A DNA stretch of 64,000 nucleotides from Sorangium cellulosum So ce56 (lineage in GTDB: Bacteria; Myxococcota_A; Polyangia; Polyangiales; Polyangiaceae). Shown one piece after another: positions 24,544-33,999 of this stretch. Where the stretch lies: positions 11,768,501-11,832,500 of the forward strand of contig NC_010162.1 of assembly GCF_000067165.1 (NCBI RefSeq). Direction: 5' to 3'. The notes under the pieces were generated by a model. It was not told where the DNA came from, searched no databases, and saw only the letters and a list, made by a program, of their open reading frames with translations. Position 1 is the stretch's first letter, and each line of letters opens with the position of its first letter. Both the position numbers and the translations under genes were made by a program.

Positions 24544-25242
24544 TCAGTAGCTCCCGATCTCCTCGAGCTGGAGGCGGTAGAGTCGCGCGGTGACCCGGGC
24601 GGCCTTGAGGATCCTCGGCGCCATCCGCGGGAGGTTCAAGATACCACAGCGGAGCGCCTCTTCCAGCTCGCCCAGGTGATCTTCGTCGGCCTTCGCGTGA
24701 TAGAGATAGAAGCTGACCGCCTGCGCCTCCAGGCGAAGGGCGGACTGCACATGCTCGGCCCACTGGGCCGCGACCCGCTTGCCGAGGCCTTCGATGATGT
24801 ACATGGCGCCGAGGAGATCGAAGGGGTTCGGCTGATCGGCGCGATGGAAGATCCAGGCGGACAGGGCCTCGCTGCCGATGTTCAGCTCGTGCCGCGCGAG
24901 CCCGGCCGGGTCGCCGCCGCTCTTCAGGTAGTCTTCCTCCAGCATCAGGTAATCGCGATGCTCCGCGGCCGCGTGGCGGATGAAGCGCGAGCGCAGCTCG
25001 GCGAACTCGTGGCCGATGTTGGACGCGGCGCGCGCGATCCAGAGCGCCCCGTTCATGACCTGCGCCCGGTGGTTCAGCAGGAGCTCGTGGTAATCGGCCA
25101 GGCGAATGCGACGCTCGATCACGCGCCGCACGATCGGGATGTGATGCACCTGGGACTCGAAATCCAGCCAGATGGACGACAGCCCGCGCAGGACGGCCTG
25201 CGGTGAATCTTCGTCTCGAGGCGATGTACGTTCCGGAAGCAT
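24544..25242 (-). CDS. Haem-oxygenase-like diiron oxidase (iron-containing redox enzyme)
   Basis: 232 residues, all-helical. Ligand-like motifs are spaced as in haem-oxygenase-like diiron oxidases (the HDO family, including UndA and TenA-like 'iron-containing redox enzymes'): GHEFAELR, HAAAEHRDYL, YIIEGLG and HAKADEDHLGEL, giving Glu and His residues on successive helices. HDO enzymes activate O2 for decarboxylation, desaturation or N-oxygenation, with fatty acid or amino acid substrates. It lies 28 bases after the KASIII gene and one base before the third gene. Exact reaction unknown; a ketosynthase product or a fatty acid is a reasonable substrate. Confidence 0.8.
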   Translation of the reverse strand: MLPERTSPRDEDSPQAVLRGLSSIWLDFESQVHHIPIVRRVIERRIRLADYHELLLNHRAQVMNGALWIARAASNIGHEFAELRSRFIRHAAAEHRDYLMLEEDYLKSGGDPAGLARHELNIGSEALSAWIFHRADQPNPFDLLGAMYIIEGLGKRVAAQWAEHVQSALRLEAQAVSFYLYHAKADEDHLGELEEALRCGILNLPRMAPRILKAARVTARLYRLQLEEIGSY

Positions 25243-25270
25243 CCTGAACCTCCCTGGTGATGACGGCGGG

Positions 25271-26401
25271 TCAGACGACGGTGAGCAGCATGAAGGCGAT
25301 GACGCAGCGGCCGCTCTCCGGGATGAAGCCGAGGACCTGCTGGCCCGGCTGCAGATCCCGCTCCTCGATCAGCTGGTGCAGCATGAGGAGAATGGATGCG
25401 GCCCCCGTGTTCCCCTGGGAATAGAGGTTCGTGAACCAGCGAGCCTCGGGCACCATCGCCCCGGTCTTCGCGAGCAGCTTGACCATCTCTCCGCGGAGAG
25501 AGTGGGACGAGTAGTGCGCGAGGAAGTGGTCGATGGCTCCGGGCCTCAGACGTCGCCGATCCACGAGCTCAAGGTAATGCTTCGCCCACACGGGGAACAT
25601 GCGGTAAAGCAGATCGAAGTCCTGCTTGAGGACGACGGCGCCCTGCTGCGCCGCGAGCGCAGGGCTGTCGTAGTGACTCCAGGGCTTCCTCTCACCCGCC
25701 CGGTTCCTGGAGGTGCCCGCATACATGCAGGGGTCGAAGCGGTCGGCGTAGGAGCAGAGATCGATCCATTCCACCCTCAGGGAGCGGCGCCCCTCGTTCG
25801 GCCTGGTCTCCAGGAGCCAGGCGCCGGCCCCGTCGGAGAGGGTCCAGCGGAGAAACTCGGTCTCCATCAAGGCGGAGGAGTCCTCGCCTTCCTGCTCCCG
25901 ACCGGCATAGAAGCCAGGTCGGAAGAAGCGACTGGAGAACTCGGCGGCGCAGGCCACGCCGCAGTCGTGCTCGCCCGCCTTCAGCTGGAGGTAAACGGAC
26001 TTGAACGCCATCATGCTGCTGGCACAGACGCTCTGAAAGCTCGCGATCTCCATGGGTCGCAGGCCGAGCTCGCCGTGGACCGCGCTGGCAAAACCGGGGA
26101 CAAGGAGGTCGCCCTGGGTGGTGGCCGCCGCCAGGAAGGAGAGCCTCTCCGCGGCGATCTCGCTGCGCGAAAGCGCGTCCCGGATCGCACGAGCCGCCAT
26201 GTCTGCGCTGCTGTGAAGGTGCACGCCGTCCTGCGTCAACGCATAATGACGTGTCTTGATGCCGTTCTGCCGCAGGACGAAGCGCCCGAGCCTGGAGCGC
26301 CTGTCGTTGATCTCGCCGATGTACTGCTCCATCTCCTCGTTCGGGACCGGCTTGCCAGGCAAGAAAGCGCCAGTGCTGGTGATGTAGACGGAACGATCCA
26401 T
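25271..26401 (-). CDS. KASIII-type beta-ketoacyl-ACP synthase
   Basis: 376 residues with the thiolase fold of FabH-like synthases. The catalytic triad is visible: Cys in SFQSVCASSMMAFKS, His in FLAHYSSHSL, Asn in YSQGNTGAASI. GGAGAAGG lies just before the ATG at 26401. Sequence style (long N-terminal half, SQGNTG, no malonyl-ACP KASI/II features) suits stand-alone KASIII enzymes used in secondary metabolism, such as the StlD/DarB kind, rather than the housekeeping FabH. It is the first gene of a three-gene operon with a diiron oxidase, so it probably condenses an acyl thioester that the oxidase then modifies. Confidence 0.85.
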   Translation of the reverse strand: MDRSVYITSTGAFLPGKPVPNEEMEQYIGEINDRRSRLGRFVLRQNGIKTRHYALTQDGVHLHSSADMAARAIRDALSRSEIAAERLSFLAAATTQGDLLVPGFASAVHGELGLRPMEIASFQSVCASSMMAFKSVYLQLKAGEHDCGVACAAEFSSRFFRPGFYAGREQEGEDSSALMETEFLRWTLSDGAGAWLLETRPNEGRRSLRVEWIDLCSYADRFDPCMYAGTSRNRAGERKPWSHYDSPALAAQQGAVVLKQDFDLLYRMFPVWAKHYLELVDRRRLRPGAIDHFLAHYSSHSLRGEMVKLLAKTGAMVPEARWFTNLYSQGNTGAASILLMLHQLIEERDLQPGQQVLGFIPESGRCVIAFMLLTVV

Positions 26402-26785
26402 GATCCTTCTCCGTGGCAGACATGGGCTTGGAGCTCGTCACGGCGGCCATCAACACTACCTCAATCGCCCTCGCCGGGCCGAGGCGTAACCATGTCCCGT
26501 CCTCGGGCTCTCGCTAGCGCCCGTCTTGGTCGGAACCTGCGCGATCGTGCTCTGGGCCGTCGAAGAGGCGAACCGCGCCGAGCTCGAGGGCATCCGCGCA
26601 CATCGTGCACGGCGTGCCTGTCGATGAGCTGCAGAGCTCGGCGCCGCCGCCCAGGTTCATCCGCATCCTACGGCCGGCCGGCGCCAGCCATGCAGTCCGA
26701 CTTGGCTGCCGTCGTCGTAGCCAGACACGAGCTTCGTGCGCGGTGGCGCCCTGCTTGCATCAAGACGGCAGCGTCAGGTGCAGCC
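26402..26785. other. Divergent promoter region, no gene seen
   Basis: About 380 bases between the leftward KASIII operon and the rightward transketolase. No convincing reading frame, promoter motif or repeat was recognised; it should contain the promoters of both units. Confidence 0.4.
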
Positions 26786-28897
26786 ATGGCGCAAGAAGCC
26801 CCCAAGCCGGCCGAGAAGAGACGGCCAAAACACGTACGCAGCCCACTGAAAGACGTTGCGCCGAGCCGCCCCAGGGGACTGCCTGCGCAGGATGATCGAG
26901 AGCAAGCGCCGAGGGCCGAGAAGGACCGCTCGCCCGCGCCGCCTGGCGAGCGGTCGACCCAGGCGCCCCACGGAGCGCCTCGGCGTGAGCACGAACCGCG
27001 CGGCGGGCGCGAGGGGCAACACCGAGGCAGCGCCGAGCAGGCTCACGATCATCGTGAGCTCGCTCAGCAGCTTCGCGTCGATAGCCTCCGCTGCTCGACG
27101 ATGGCCGGCTCCGGGCACCCGACCTCCAGCCTGTCGGCGGCCGATCTCATCGCGGTGCTCCTCCGCGGCTACCTCCGCTGGGACCTGAGCCATCCGGAGA
27201 ACCCCAACAACGATCACCTGATCTTCTCGAAGGGCCACGCCTCCCCGCTGCTCTACGCGATGCTCAAGGCGGCGGGCGTCATCTCCGACGCGGAGCTCCT
27301 GTCGTACCGGCGCTTCGGGAGCCCGCTGCAAGGGCACCCGGTGCCGACGCTCCCCTGGGTCGACGTGGCGACCGGCTCCCTGGGTCAGGGGCTCCCCGTG
27401 GGCGTCGGGATCGCGCTCTCCGGGAAGTACCTCGAGAAGGCTCCCTACCGTGTCTGGGTGTTGCTCGGCGACAGCGAGATGTCCGAGGGATCCATCTGGG
27501 AGGCGTTCGACCACGCGCGCCACACGAAGCTCGGCAACCTCATTGCCATCCTCGACATGAACCGCCTCGGGCAACGCGGACAGACGCCCCTCGGCTGGGA
27601 CTCCGCGGCCTACGCGGCGCGCGCCCGCGCGTTCGGCTGGCGAGCCCTGGAGATCGACGGCCACGATCCAGCCGCCATCTCCGGCGCCTACGCCGAAGCG
27701 CTCGGCGCCTCGGACGCGCCCGCGCTGATCGTCGCGCGCACGGTGAAGGGAAAGGGCGTGTCCCTCGTCGAGGACAAGGACGGCTGGCACGGAAAGGCGC
27801 TCGACGAGGCGCAGTGCGCGAAGGCGATCGAGGAACTGGGGGGCATGCGCGACATCGTCATCGAGCCAGAGGCGCCTGCGCCGGGTGAGCCTGCTCCGCG
27901 GCCCACCGCCGGGCCGCTGAGGCTCCCCGTCTACGAGCGCTCCACGGCCGTCGCGACGCGGAAAGCCTACGGCGACGCGCTCAAGGCGCTCGGCGCCGCG
28001 CGCGCGGAACTCGTCGCCGTGGACGCCGAGGTCAACAACTCGACCTTTGCCGAGGAGTTCGCGAAGGCTCATCCAGACCGCTATTTCGAGATGTTCATCA
28101 GCGAACAGCAGATGGTGGCCGCCGCCGTCGGGCTGAGCGTCCGGCGCTGGTCGCCCTTCGCGTCGACGTTCGCGGCTTTCCTCACGCGCGCCCACGATTT
28201 CCTCCGGATGGCCGCGGTGTCGAGGGCCGATATCCGCGTCTGCGGCTCGCACGCGGGCGTATCCATCGGCGAGGACGGCCCGTCGCAGATGGGGCTCGAG
28301 GATCTGGCCATGATGCGCGCCGTCCACGGCAGCACCGTGCTCTATCCTTGCTGCGCCAATCAGGCCGCTCGGCTGGTGGCCGCCATGGCCGACCAGAAGG
28401 GCATCGTCTATCTCCGAACGACGCGCGAGAAGACGCCCATCCTGTACGATGCGACCGAAGCGTTCCCCATCGGCGGGAGCAAGGTGCTGCGCGAGACACC
28501 CCACGATCGCGTGACGATCATCGCCGCCGGCATCACCGTCCACGAGGCGTTGAAGGCCCACGCAGAGCTCGAGGCGAGCGGGCTCTCCGCTCGAGTCCTC
28601 GACGCGTATGGCATCAAGCCGATCGACGCCGCCGGCATCCGCGCGGCGGTGCAGGCCACGGCGGGAAACGCCGTCGTCGTCGAGGATCACTGGGCCGAGG
28701 GCGGCCTGGGCGACGCCGTGCTCGAGGCCCTGGCCGGCGAAGAGCCCGTCGTCGCGCGCGTCATCCACCTCGCCGTGAGGGAGATGCCCGGCTCGGGCAC
28801 CCCGGCCGAGCTCCTGCGTGCGGCGGGGTTGGACGCTTCCTCCATCGCTGGCGCGGCGAAGCGGCTCCTCTCCGGCGACGCACGCCGCGCGCGATAG
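26786..28897 (+). CDS. tkt: Transketolase with basic N-terminal extension
   Basis: 703 residues. The transketolase core starts near residue 90 with RVDSLRCSTMAGSGHPTSSLS and includes FSKGHASP, the thiamine-diphosphate motif GDSEMSEGS...N, the pyrimidine-binding domain with FAEEFAKAHPDRYFEMFISEQ, and a C-terminal domain. It moves two-carbon units between sugar phosphates in the pentose phosphate pathway. The first 90 residues are Lys/Arg/Pro-rich and not part of the family. They are kept because no start codon occurs in frame nearer the core and AGGTG precedes the ATG at 26786. The true start may still lie elsewhere. Confidence 0.85.
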   Translation: MAQEAPKPAEKRRPKHVRSPLKDVAPSRPRGLPAQDDREQAPRAEKDRSPAPPGERSTQAPHGAPRREHEPRGGREGQHRGSAEQAHDHRELAQQLRVDSLRCSTMAGSGHPTSSLSAADLIAVLLRGYLRWDLSHPENPNNDHLIFSKGHASPLLYAMLKAAGVISDAELLSYRRFGSPLQGHPVPTLPWVDVATGSLGQGLPVGVGIALSGKYLEKAPYRVWVLLGDSEMSEGSIWEAFDHARHTKLGNLIAILDMNRLGQRGQTPLGWDSAAYAARARAFGWRALEIDGHDPAAISGAYAEALGASDAPALIVARTVKGKGVSLVEDKDGWHGKALDEAQCAKAIEELGGMRDIVIEPEAPAPGEPAPRPTAGPLRLPVYERSTAVATRKAYGDALKALGAARAELVAVDAEVNNSTFAEEFAKAHPDRYFEMFISEQQMVAAAVGLSVRRWSPFASTFAAFLTRAHDFLRMAAVSRADIRVCGSHAGVSIGEDGPSQMGLEDLAMMRAVHGSTVLYPCCANQAARLVAAMADQKGIVYLRTTREKTPILYDATEAFPIGGSKVLRETPHDRVTIIAAGITVHEALKAHAELEASGLSARVLDAYGIKPIDAAGIRAAVQATAGNAVVVEDHWAEGGLGDAVLEALAGEEPVVARVIHLAVREMPGSGTPAELLRAAGLDASSIAGAAKRLLSGDARRAR

Positions 28898-29319
28898 CCC
28901 TGGCCTCGCGCGCTGTTCGCCGAGCTGGCGTGATGCACCACCTGGGCAGAGCGTGCCACGCAGCTCGTCTTCGGTGACAGAGGCGTGCCCTGCGTCTCGC
29001 GGTGACCCGCCTCGGCACCCGCGCGAGTGCCGAGGCCGAGGCGCGGACAAAAAGAAAAAAGAGCGCCCGTCCGACGGTGTGGGGGGGGGAAACCGTCCCT
29101 CAGGCGCTCCGGGGGCAGGGCTATGCAGGAGCTGGGCCAGGAATCTCCTGACGTGGATCCGTGAATTTACGTAGGCGCCGTACGGGTGAAGCTTTCGTTT
29201 TTGGTATGGCGGATTTCGTTGGTGAAGCGTCGGGGCGCCATCTTCCGCGCAGGCGGCGGCACGGTGGCGCTCGCCCGAGCGCGAGGCGAACCGCCTGGGC
29301 AGCCAGGCGAGCGCTGCGC
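28898..29319. other. Gap with converging gene ends
   Basis: Between the transketolase stop and the stop of the leftward 153-residue gene. It holds the hairpin at 29009-29036, an A-rich string (ACAAAAAGAAAAAAG) and a run of nine G at 29081-29090. No gene is supported. Confidence 0.4.
29009..29036. terminator. 10-bp hairpin after transketolase
   Basis: GCCTCGGCAC-N8-GTGCCGAGGC is a perfect 10-bp stem, 112 bases after the transketolase stop. The nearby tract is A-rich on the plus strand rather than T-rich, so it is not a textbook intrinsic terminator, but its position between converging genes fits a stop or boundary. Confidence 0.4.
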
Positions 29320-29781
29320 CTAGGCAGGGCGGTGGGGCGTGCCGGCGATGGCTCCGACGCGGCGCGTCTTCGCAACGCGCCTCGCCTGCTGCCGGATGTG
29401 CTCCACGGCCTTCTCGAAGAAGGGCTCGGGGGAAGCCTTGCTGACGGTGATCTGATCTCCGCCGATGAGGACGACGAGGAGGCCCCTGTCGGTCCTGCCC
29501 ACCGCGAAGAAGTCGACGGTGAACGGCAGCTCTTCCTCGACGGTGAGGGACAGCTGGCACTTCAGGACCTCGCCGACGCCGGGCTGATTCTCGACGACGA
29601 ACCGCTGCAAGAGCCCGTTGGCGTGGGCGTCTCCGGTGATCCGGTTGAGCGCCCACTTGTCCCTCGGCCAGGCCATGTGGTCACGGAGCTCGTATATCCA
29701 CTGCAAGAGCTCCTCGGCGACCTGGCCGATCGCCGCCTTGGACGCCTCGTAGGACAGCTTGATCTGCTCGTATTTCGTCAT
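29320..29781 (-). CDS. Hypothetical protein
   Basis: 153 residues, not recognised. GGAG lies 6 bases before the ATG at 29781. The N-terminal 45 residues are helical (KYEQIKLSYEASKAAIGQVA, then ELLQWIYELRDHMA). The middle alternates strands (VVENQPGVGEVLKCQLSL, ELPFTVDFFAVGRTD, LLVVLIGGDQITV), giving a small alpha+beta domain. The C-terminus is basic. No signal peptide, so probably cytoplasmic. Confidence 0.7.
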   Translation of the reverse strand: MTKYEQIKLSYEASKAAIGQVAEELLQWIYELRDHMAWPRDKWALNRITGDAHANGLLQRFVVENQPGVGEVLKCQLSLTVEEELPFTVDFFAVGRTDRGLLVVLIGGDQITVSKASPEPFFEKAVEHIRQQARRVAKTRRVGAIAGTPHRPA

Positions 29782-29983
29782 CGAAGCTCCATCGCTCTCC
29801 GGCGCGCGCCCTCGAGGCTACCAGATCGCCGCGCCTCGCCGCACGCGGATCGAGCCCCTCGGCCTCGCCGACGCCGCGGGATTCGTCGGCGCAGCGCGCG
29901 GCGCGCGGCGTCGCGGACGGCCTCGAGGCGCTCGCGCCCCCTGGTCTCCGCGCGCCGCGGCCGACGGGACCGGCCGGGCTCGC

Positions 29984-30712
29984 TCAGGCGTATTGTTGCA
30001 GCAGCGCGCCGCGCATGGGGTTATCGCAGGCCTTCACCGCCGCGCGGAGCGCGTCCCTGTCGACCGGCACCCTGTGCAGGCTGACGTTCACCGCGCCGCC
30101 TTGCGCCTCCACGGTCGCGTACTCGGCGTGGTGCAGCAGCGTCGGCGGCCCGCCGTTCGCGTACTCCTTGAAGGGGAGCCCGACGCTCCCCGGATTCACG
30201 AGGAGCGTGCCGCGGTGCTGGCGGAGCATCTGGAGGTGCGTGTGCCCCCCGGCCATCACCGTCGCAGCGTGGCCCGCGAGGCGGCGATCGAGCTCCTCCG
30301 GCGGGGTGTTCGCGAGGAGGTCCTCCATGTGAGACCGCGGCGAGCCGTGGAACACGAGGAGCGTCGAGTGAGCGTCGAGCGGGATCTCGAGGCGCGCCTG
30401 GAACGTGCGCAGGAAGGCGAGCTCGTCTCTCGACAGCCGATCACGGCACCAGTCCACCGCGTCGACGACGATGGGGGCCTCGGTGTAGGTGCGGATCAGC
30501 TCCGGATCCAGCATGAACTCGTCGTGGTTCCCGAGGATGCACGGGCACTTGAGCTCCTGCAGCATGTCCAGGATGGCCGAGGGCCGCGGTCCCAGCGTCG
30601 CGACGTCGCCGAGGCAGATCACCTGATCGACGCCCGTCGCCCGGATGCTGGCCAGCACGGCCCTGAGCGCCACTTCATTGCCGTGAATGTCGGATATCAG
30701 CGCGATCCGCAT
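29984..30712 (-). CDS. YfcE/MJ0936-like metallophosphoesterase
   Basis: 242 residues from the Met at 30712, chosen because AAGGGGGT lies 7 bases upstream and the sequence begins with the catalytic strand. Metal-binding motifs follow in order: SDIHGN, CLGDVATLG, LGNHD, VFHGSPR, and GGHTH, so the two-metal site is complete. The family hydrolyses phosphodiesters or phosphomonoesters, and in some members cyclic nucleotides. Likely cytoplasmic. It is divergent from the large DUF2169 gene. Confidence 0.88.
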   Translation of the reverse strand: MRIALISDIHGNEVALRAVLASIRATGVDQVICLGDVATLGPRPSAILDMLQELKCPCILGNHDEFMLDPELIRTYTEAPIVVDAVDWCRDRLSRDELAFLRTFQARLEIPLDAHSTLLVFHGSPRSHMEDLLANTPPEELDRRLAGHAATVMAGGHTHLQMLRQHRGTLLVNPGSVGLPFKEYANGGPPTLLHHAEYATVEAQGGAVNVSLHRVPVDRDALRAAVKACDNPMRGALLQQYA

Positions 30713-30969
30713 GGCAAGACCCCCTTCAGCAGCCATCGAGACGTTGGAGCGGCTCTCGGCGCCTCGCGGCGTCCGATCGGCGGACTCGTGACGATAGACC
30801 ATGTCCGCCGGCGCCTCCAGCCCTTCGCGCCCGGCCCGGTAAAGCGGCGCGGCGGCGCAGCGGCGTGGCCGCTGGCGGCGATGGACACGCGCGTCACGGC
30901 CGCGAAGTTTCCCCAGTCTCCCTGCACGCTCCCTGCACGCGCCGGACCACGAGCGGGTAGGATCGGCGC

Positions 30970-33465
30970 GTGCGCGCGCTCTGGCCCGTGGACATCGTCG
31001 CCTTGAACCCCGTGTCGTGCGGTGCGGTCCTGTGGCGCATCGGCGGCGTGCTGCGCGTCACGATCCTCGTGAAGGCGACGTTCACCCTCGGCGCGGGTGA
31101 CGACGCGGAGCTCGTGGCGCCCGAGCCCGTCGAGCGCGAGGACCGCTTTCACGACGACGACCCCTCGCGGAGCCTGCGCACCGCGAGCGACACCGCGCCG
31201 TACCTCCCCGGCGCCGGCGTCGTGCTCACCGGGCACGCGCATGCGCCGGACGCCACCGGGCCCGTGATCGGCCTCTCGGCGAGGCTCGCGCTCTTCCGCG
31301 ATCGGCCGCTGCTCGACAAGACGATCCACGTCTTCGGGGACCCCACGCCGGGCAGCATCGCGCCCACGCCGTTCCAGAGGATGCCGCTGGTGTACGAGCG
31401 CGCGGCGGGCGGGCCCAGCCATCCGTGGAACCCGGTCGGCGTCTCCGAGGCCGGCGAGGGCGCGCGCGCCGACGCGCTGGATCCAGCGATGGGCGCAAGG
31501 CGGGCGCGCCCGAATTTGGTCAATCCGGCGAGCCCCCACCGGCCCGCGTGCTTCGGGCCGATCGCGCCTCACTGGGCCTTGCGGAAGCGGCTCTTCAACG
31601 GCTTCGAGCCAGGCGCCGCGCGGTGTTCGGCGCAGCTCGGCTCGCCCGGCGCGGACCCCGCCGCCGCGGGGCGCGCGGAGGTGCTCGACATCCCCGCAGA
31701 CTTCGACTTTCGCGCCTTCAACCCGGCGCCGTTCGATCAGCAGATCCCCTTTCTGCAAGGCGATGAGCGCATCCTCCTGGAGAACCTGAGCGCGGAGAGG
31801 GCGTTCGTCTGGACGCGCCTCCCCTCGGCGCGCGCCCGTGTGCGCCGCTACCGCATCGACGCCGCGCGGGCGGGCGCATCGCAGGAGATCCCGCTGGTGG
31901 CCGACACGCTCGTCATCGACGGTGATCGACAGATCGCCTCGCTCGTGTGGCGGGGCAACTTCGCGATGGAGAGCGAGGAGGCGCTCCAGGGCATCCGCCT
32001 GTTCGCGGGTGTCGAGACGCTCAAAGGGACCATTCCGTGGCCGGAGCACGGCGCGCCGCTCCCCGGGGACCCTGCGGCGGCGCACCGGAGCTCGGCGCCG
32101 GCGGTGCTGCTTGCGAGGCCGATCGTGGCGCCCGCCGGGCTGGTGGAGACAGGCCCGCTCTCGAAGAGGAAGATGGAGATGCCGGTGCTCCCCTTTCGTG
32201 ATTTGCCTGCCGCGCCGCAGGCTCCTGCTCCTGTCGCCGTGAGCGGAGGCGTCACGGGACCGCTGGGCCAGAGGATGCCGATCCCCGAGGACAGGATCGC
32301 GGAGGTCGGGGCAGAGCGGGCGCAGTTCCCGGTGGCAGCGCCGGGGACGAGCGCGTCGCGCGGGGAGGACCCCATCCCGGGCGCGCCGTGGAGCCCGATG
32401 GCCGCGCCTCCGGTCGTCAGCCCCGCTGGCGCCGGGGGCTCGCGGGCCGGGCGCACGCTGGTCGACTCGGGAGATCCTGAGAGCGGTGTCGTGGAATCGG
32501 CGCCGCCGCCGGAGCCGGATCCCGTCGCGGCTCCTCGGGCGGAGTCGTCCGGGTCGACGCTCGCGGCGCGAGAGCCATCGAGGCGGGAAGCGGCCTATCC
32601 CGCGGTGGAGGTGGCACCGCCGGAGAAGGTGAGTCCTCTGTTCGAGGTGGCGCCGCCGGCGCTGGCCGAGGTGGTAGCGCCGGAGAGGGTGAGTCGGCCG
32701 CCCGAGGTGGAGTCGCCGGCAACCGTATCGCCGCCTGTGACGAGCGAGCCGCTCGCCGGGTTGGAGGCGCGAAAGCGGGCCGAGGCGAGGCTCGCCCAAG
32801 GCGGCGATTTCGATGGAGACGACCTGTCGGGCGGCGACCTGTCGGGGCTCGACTTCAGCGGGCGCTCGCTCGCGCGGTGCGCGCTCCGCGGCGCGAGGCT
32901 CCGTGGTGCCCGCCTCGCGGGGGCCAGCCTCGCCGAGGCGACGCTCGACGAGGCCGACCTCCGCGGCGCGGACCTGTCTCGCGCCGATCTCACGAACGCG
33001 CGCGCCGACCGCGCGGAGCTCGTCGAGGCTTCGCTCGAAGAGGCGGACCTCCGAGGCGCCTCGCTGCGCGGGGCGAACCTGGAGCGAGCGCGGCTCGCTC
33101 GTGCCCGCGGCGACGGCGCGATCCTCTCCGCGGCGAACCTGGCAGGCGCCGACCTGGAGGATGCGCGCTTCGTGGGCGCGTCGTTCGCCGGCGCCAACCT
33201 GCGTGATGCGAAGGCCGATCGCGGCGATTTCATGTCGGCGCGGTTCGACCGCGCCGACCTCGGCGCAGCCTCGTTCTGCAAGACCCGCCTCGTCGCCGCG
33301 GTGCTGGCGCACGCGAAGCTCGATCTGACCGATCTCCGCGGCGCCAACCTGGAGCGTGCCAATCTGCATGGGGCCTCGCGGAGGCGGGCGAAGATCGCGG
33401 GCGCCAACATGAAGGAGATCGACGAGACGGCGCCGGTGAGCCCGGAAGATCCCGAAGGCTCGTGA
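30970..33465 (+). CDS. DUF2169 protein fused to pentapeptide repeats (T6SS-associated)
   Basis: 831 residues from the GTG at 30970. Residues 1-360 match DUF2169: VLRVTILVKATFTLG near the start, GDPTPGSIAPTPFQRMPLVYERAAGG, DFDFRAFNPAPFDQQIPFLQGDE, and a C-terminal VDGDRQ-like strand. DUF2169 proteins are known beside VgrG genes and at least one acts as an adaptor that loads a PAAR-linked effector. A Pro/Ala/Ser linker (about 400-600) leads to roughly 20 pentapeptide repeats of the A(D/N)LxG kind (about 615-815), a right-handed beta-helix. It faces the minus-strand spike genes and probably serves the same secretion event. Adaptor, cargo or scaffold cannot be told apart. Confidence 0.85.
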   Translation: MRALWPVDIVALNPVSCGAVLWRIGGVLRVTILVKATFTLGAGDDAELVAPEPVEREDRFHDDDPSRSLRTASDTAPYLPGAGVVLTGHAHAPDATGPVIGLSARLALFRDRPLLDKTIHVFGDPTPGSIAPTPFQRMPLVYERAAGGPSHPWNPVGVSEAGEGARADALDPAMGARRARPNLVNPASPHRPACFGPIAPHWALRKRLFNGFEPGAARCSAQLGSPGADPAAAGRAEVLDIPADFDFRAFNPAPFDQQIPFLQGDERILLENLSAERAFVWTRLPSARARVRRYRIDAARAGASQEIPLVADTLVIDGDRQIASLVWRGNFAMESEEALQGIRLFAGVETLKGTIPWPEHGAPLPGDPAAAHRSSAPAVLLARPIVAPAGLVETGPLSKRKMEMPVLPFRDLPAAPQAPAPVAVSGGVTGPLGQRMPIPEDRIAEVGAERAQFPVAAPGTSASRGEDPIPGAPWSPMAAPPVVSPAGAGGSRAGRTLVDSGDPESGVVESAPPPEPDPVAAPRAESSGSTLAAREPSRREAAYPAVEVAPPEKVSPLFEVAPPALAEVVAPERVSRPPEVESPATVSPPVTSEPLAGLEARKRAEARLAQGGDFDGDDLSGGDLSGLDFSGRSLARCALRGARLRGARLAGASLAEATLDEADLRGADLSRADLTNARADRAELVEASLEEADLRGASLRGANLERARLARARGDGAILSAANLAGADLEDARFVGASFAGANLRDAKADRGDFMSARFDRADLGAASFCKTRLVAAVLAHAKLDLTDLRGANLERANLHGASRRRAKIAGANMKEIDETAPVSPEDPEGS

Positions 33466-33569
33466 GCGATGGGGAGGCGACTGGCACGCCGTACCGGTGA
33501 CTGCGACGGGCCCGGGCCGGGTGACGGTTCGAGGCGCGCCGGCACCGGCACCTCCCTTGGCCAACGCCC

Positions 33570-33971
33570 TCAGGGCGCCAGAACGAGCACGTTGGTGACG
33601 CTGGGCACGATCTTGGCGCCTGGCGCATTGGTGTTGTTCTGGATGGTCATGCTGGTGAGCCGCGCCAGCGGCATCCCCCCGACCACCACGGTGAACGCCC
33701 CGGTCACCGTGCGTGCAGGGCCCATCACGGTGCCAGACGCGACGCCGGTCGCCAGGCCCGCGTTATCGCCGTTCGTGAGCATGGGCATCGTGGCCATGTT
33801 GTGCGCCGGCGTGCACGTCATGAGGACGTTCGGCACGAACCCCACGTCGGTGGGCTCCATCGCGATGTTCGGATAAGGCACCGGGACCGGAGCTGGCGCA
33901 GGTGGGGCCGGGGTGAGGCACACGTCGGGAAACGCCAGGCACATGCCGCCAGCGCTCGTCTTTGCCAACAT
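33570..33971 (-). CDS. PAAR-like spike tip protein (DUF4150)
   Basis: 133 residues from the ATG at 33971, with GAGGAGA upstream. The pattern is that of DUF4150, the PAAR-like tip proteins: MCLAFPDVCLTP, a Pro/Val run, VPYPNIA, later GFVPNVLMTC and a C-terminal beta region with GGMPLARLTSMT. Several Cys may bind the tip metal. PAAR-like proteins sharpen the VgrG trimer and carry effectors; this one is a bare tip without a toxin extension. It is the last gene of the leftward spike operon. Confidence 0.88.
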   Translation of the reverse strand: MLAKTSAGGMCLAFPDVCLTPAPPAPAPVPVPYPNIAMEPTDVGFVPNVLMTCTPAHNMATMPMLTNGDNAGLATGVASGTVMGPARTVTGAFTVVVGGMPLARLTSMTIQNNTNAPGAKIVPSVTNVLVLAP

Positions 33972-33999
33972 ATCGGAATCTCCTCTCTTCGCGTAGCGG

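Noticed and set aside
25271..26401. Part of a polyketide synthase cluster
   Set aside because: Only a stand-alone KASIII is present; no modular ketosynthase, acyltransferase, carrier-protein or thioesterase domains were seen nearby.
26774..27060. Minus-strand frame with hydrophobic character opposite the transketolase N-terminal extension
   Set aside because: No ribosome site and it lies opposite a plus-strand frame; hydrophobic residues there come from complementing Arg/Ala/Pro codons.
29009..29036. A textbook Rho-independent terminator for transketolase
   Set aside because: The stem is perfect but no T tract follows on the plus strand; kept only as a low-confidence candidate.
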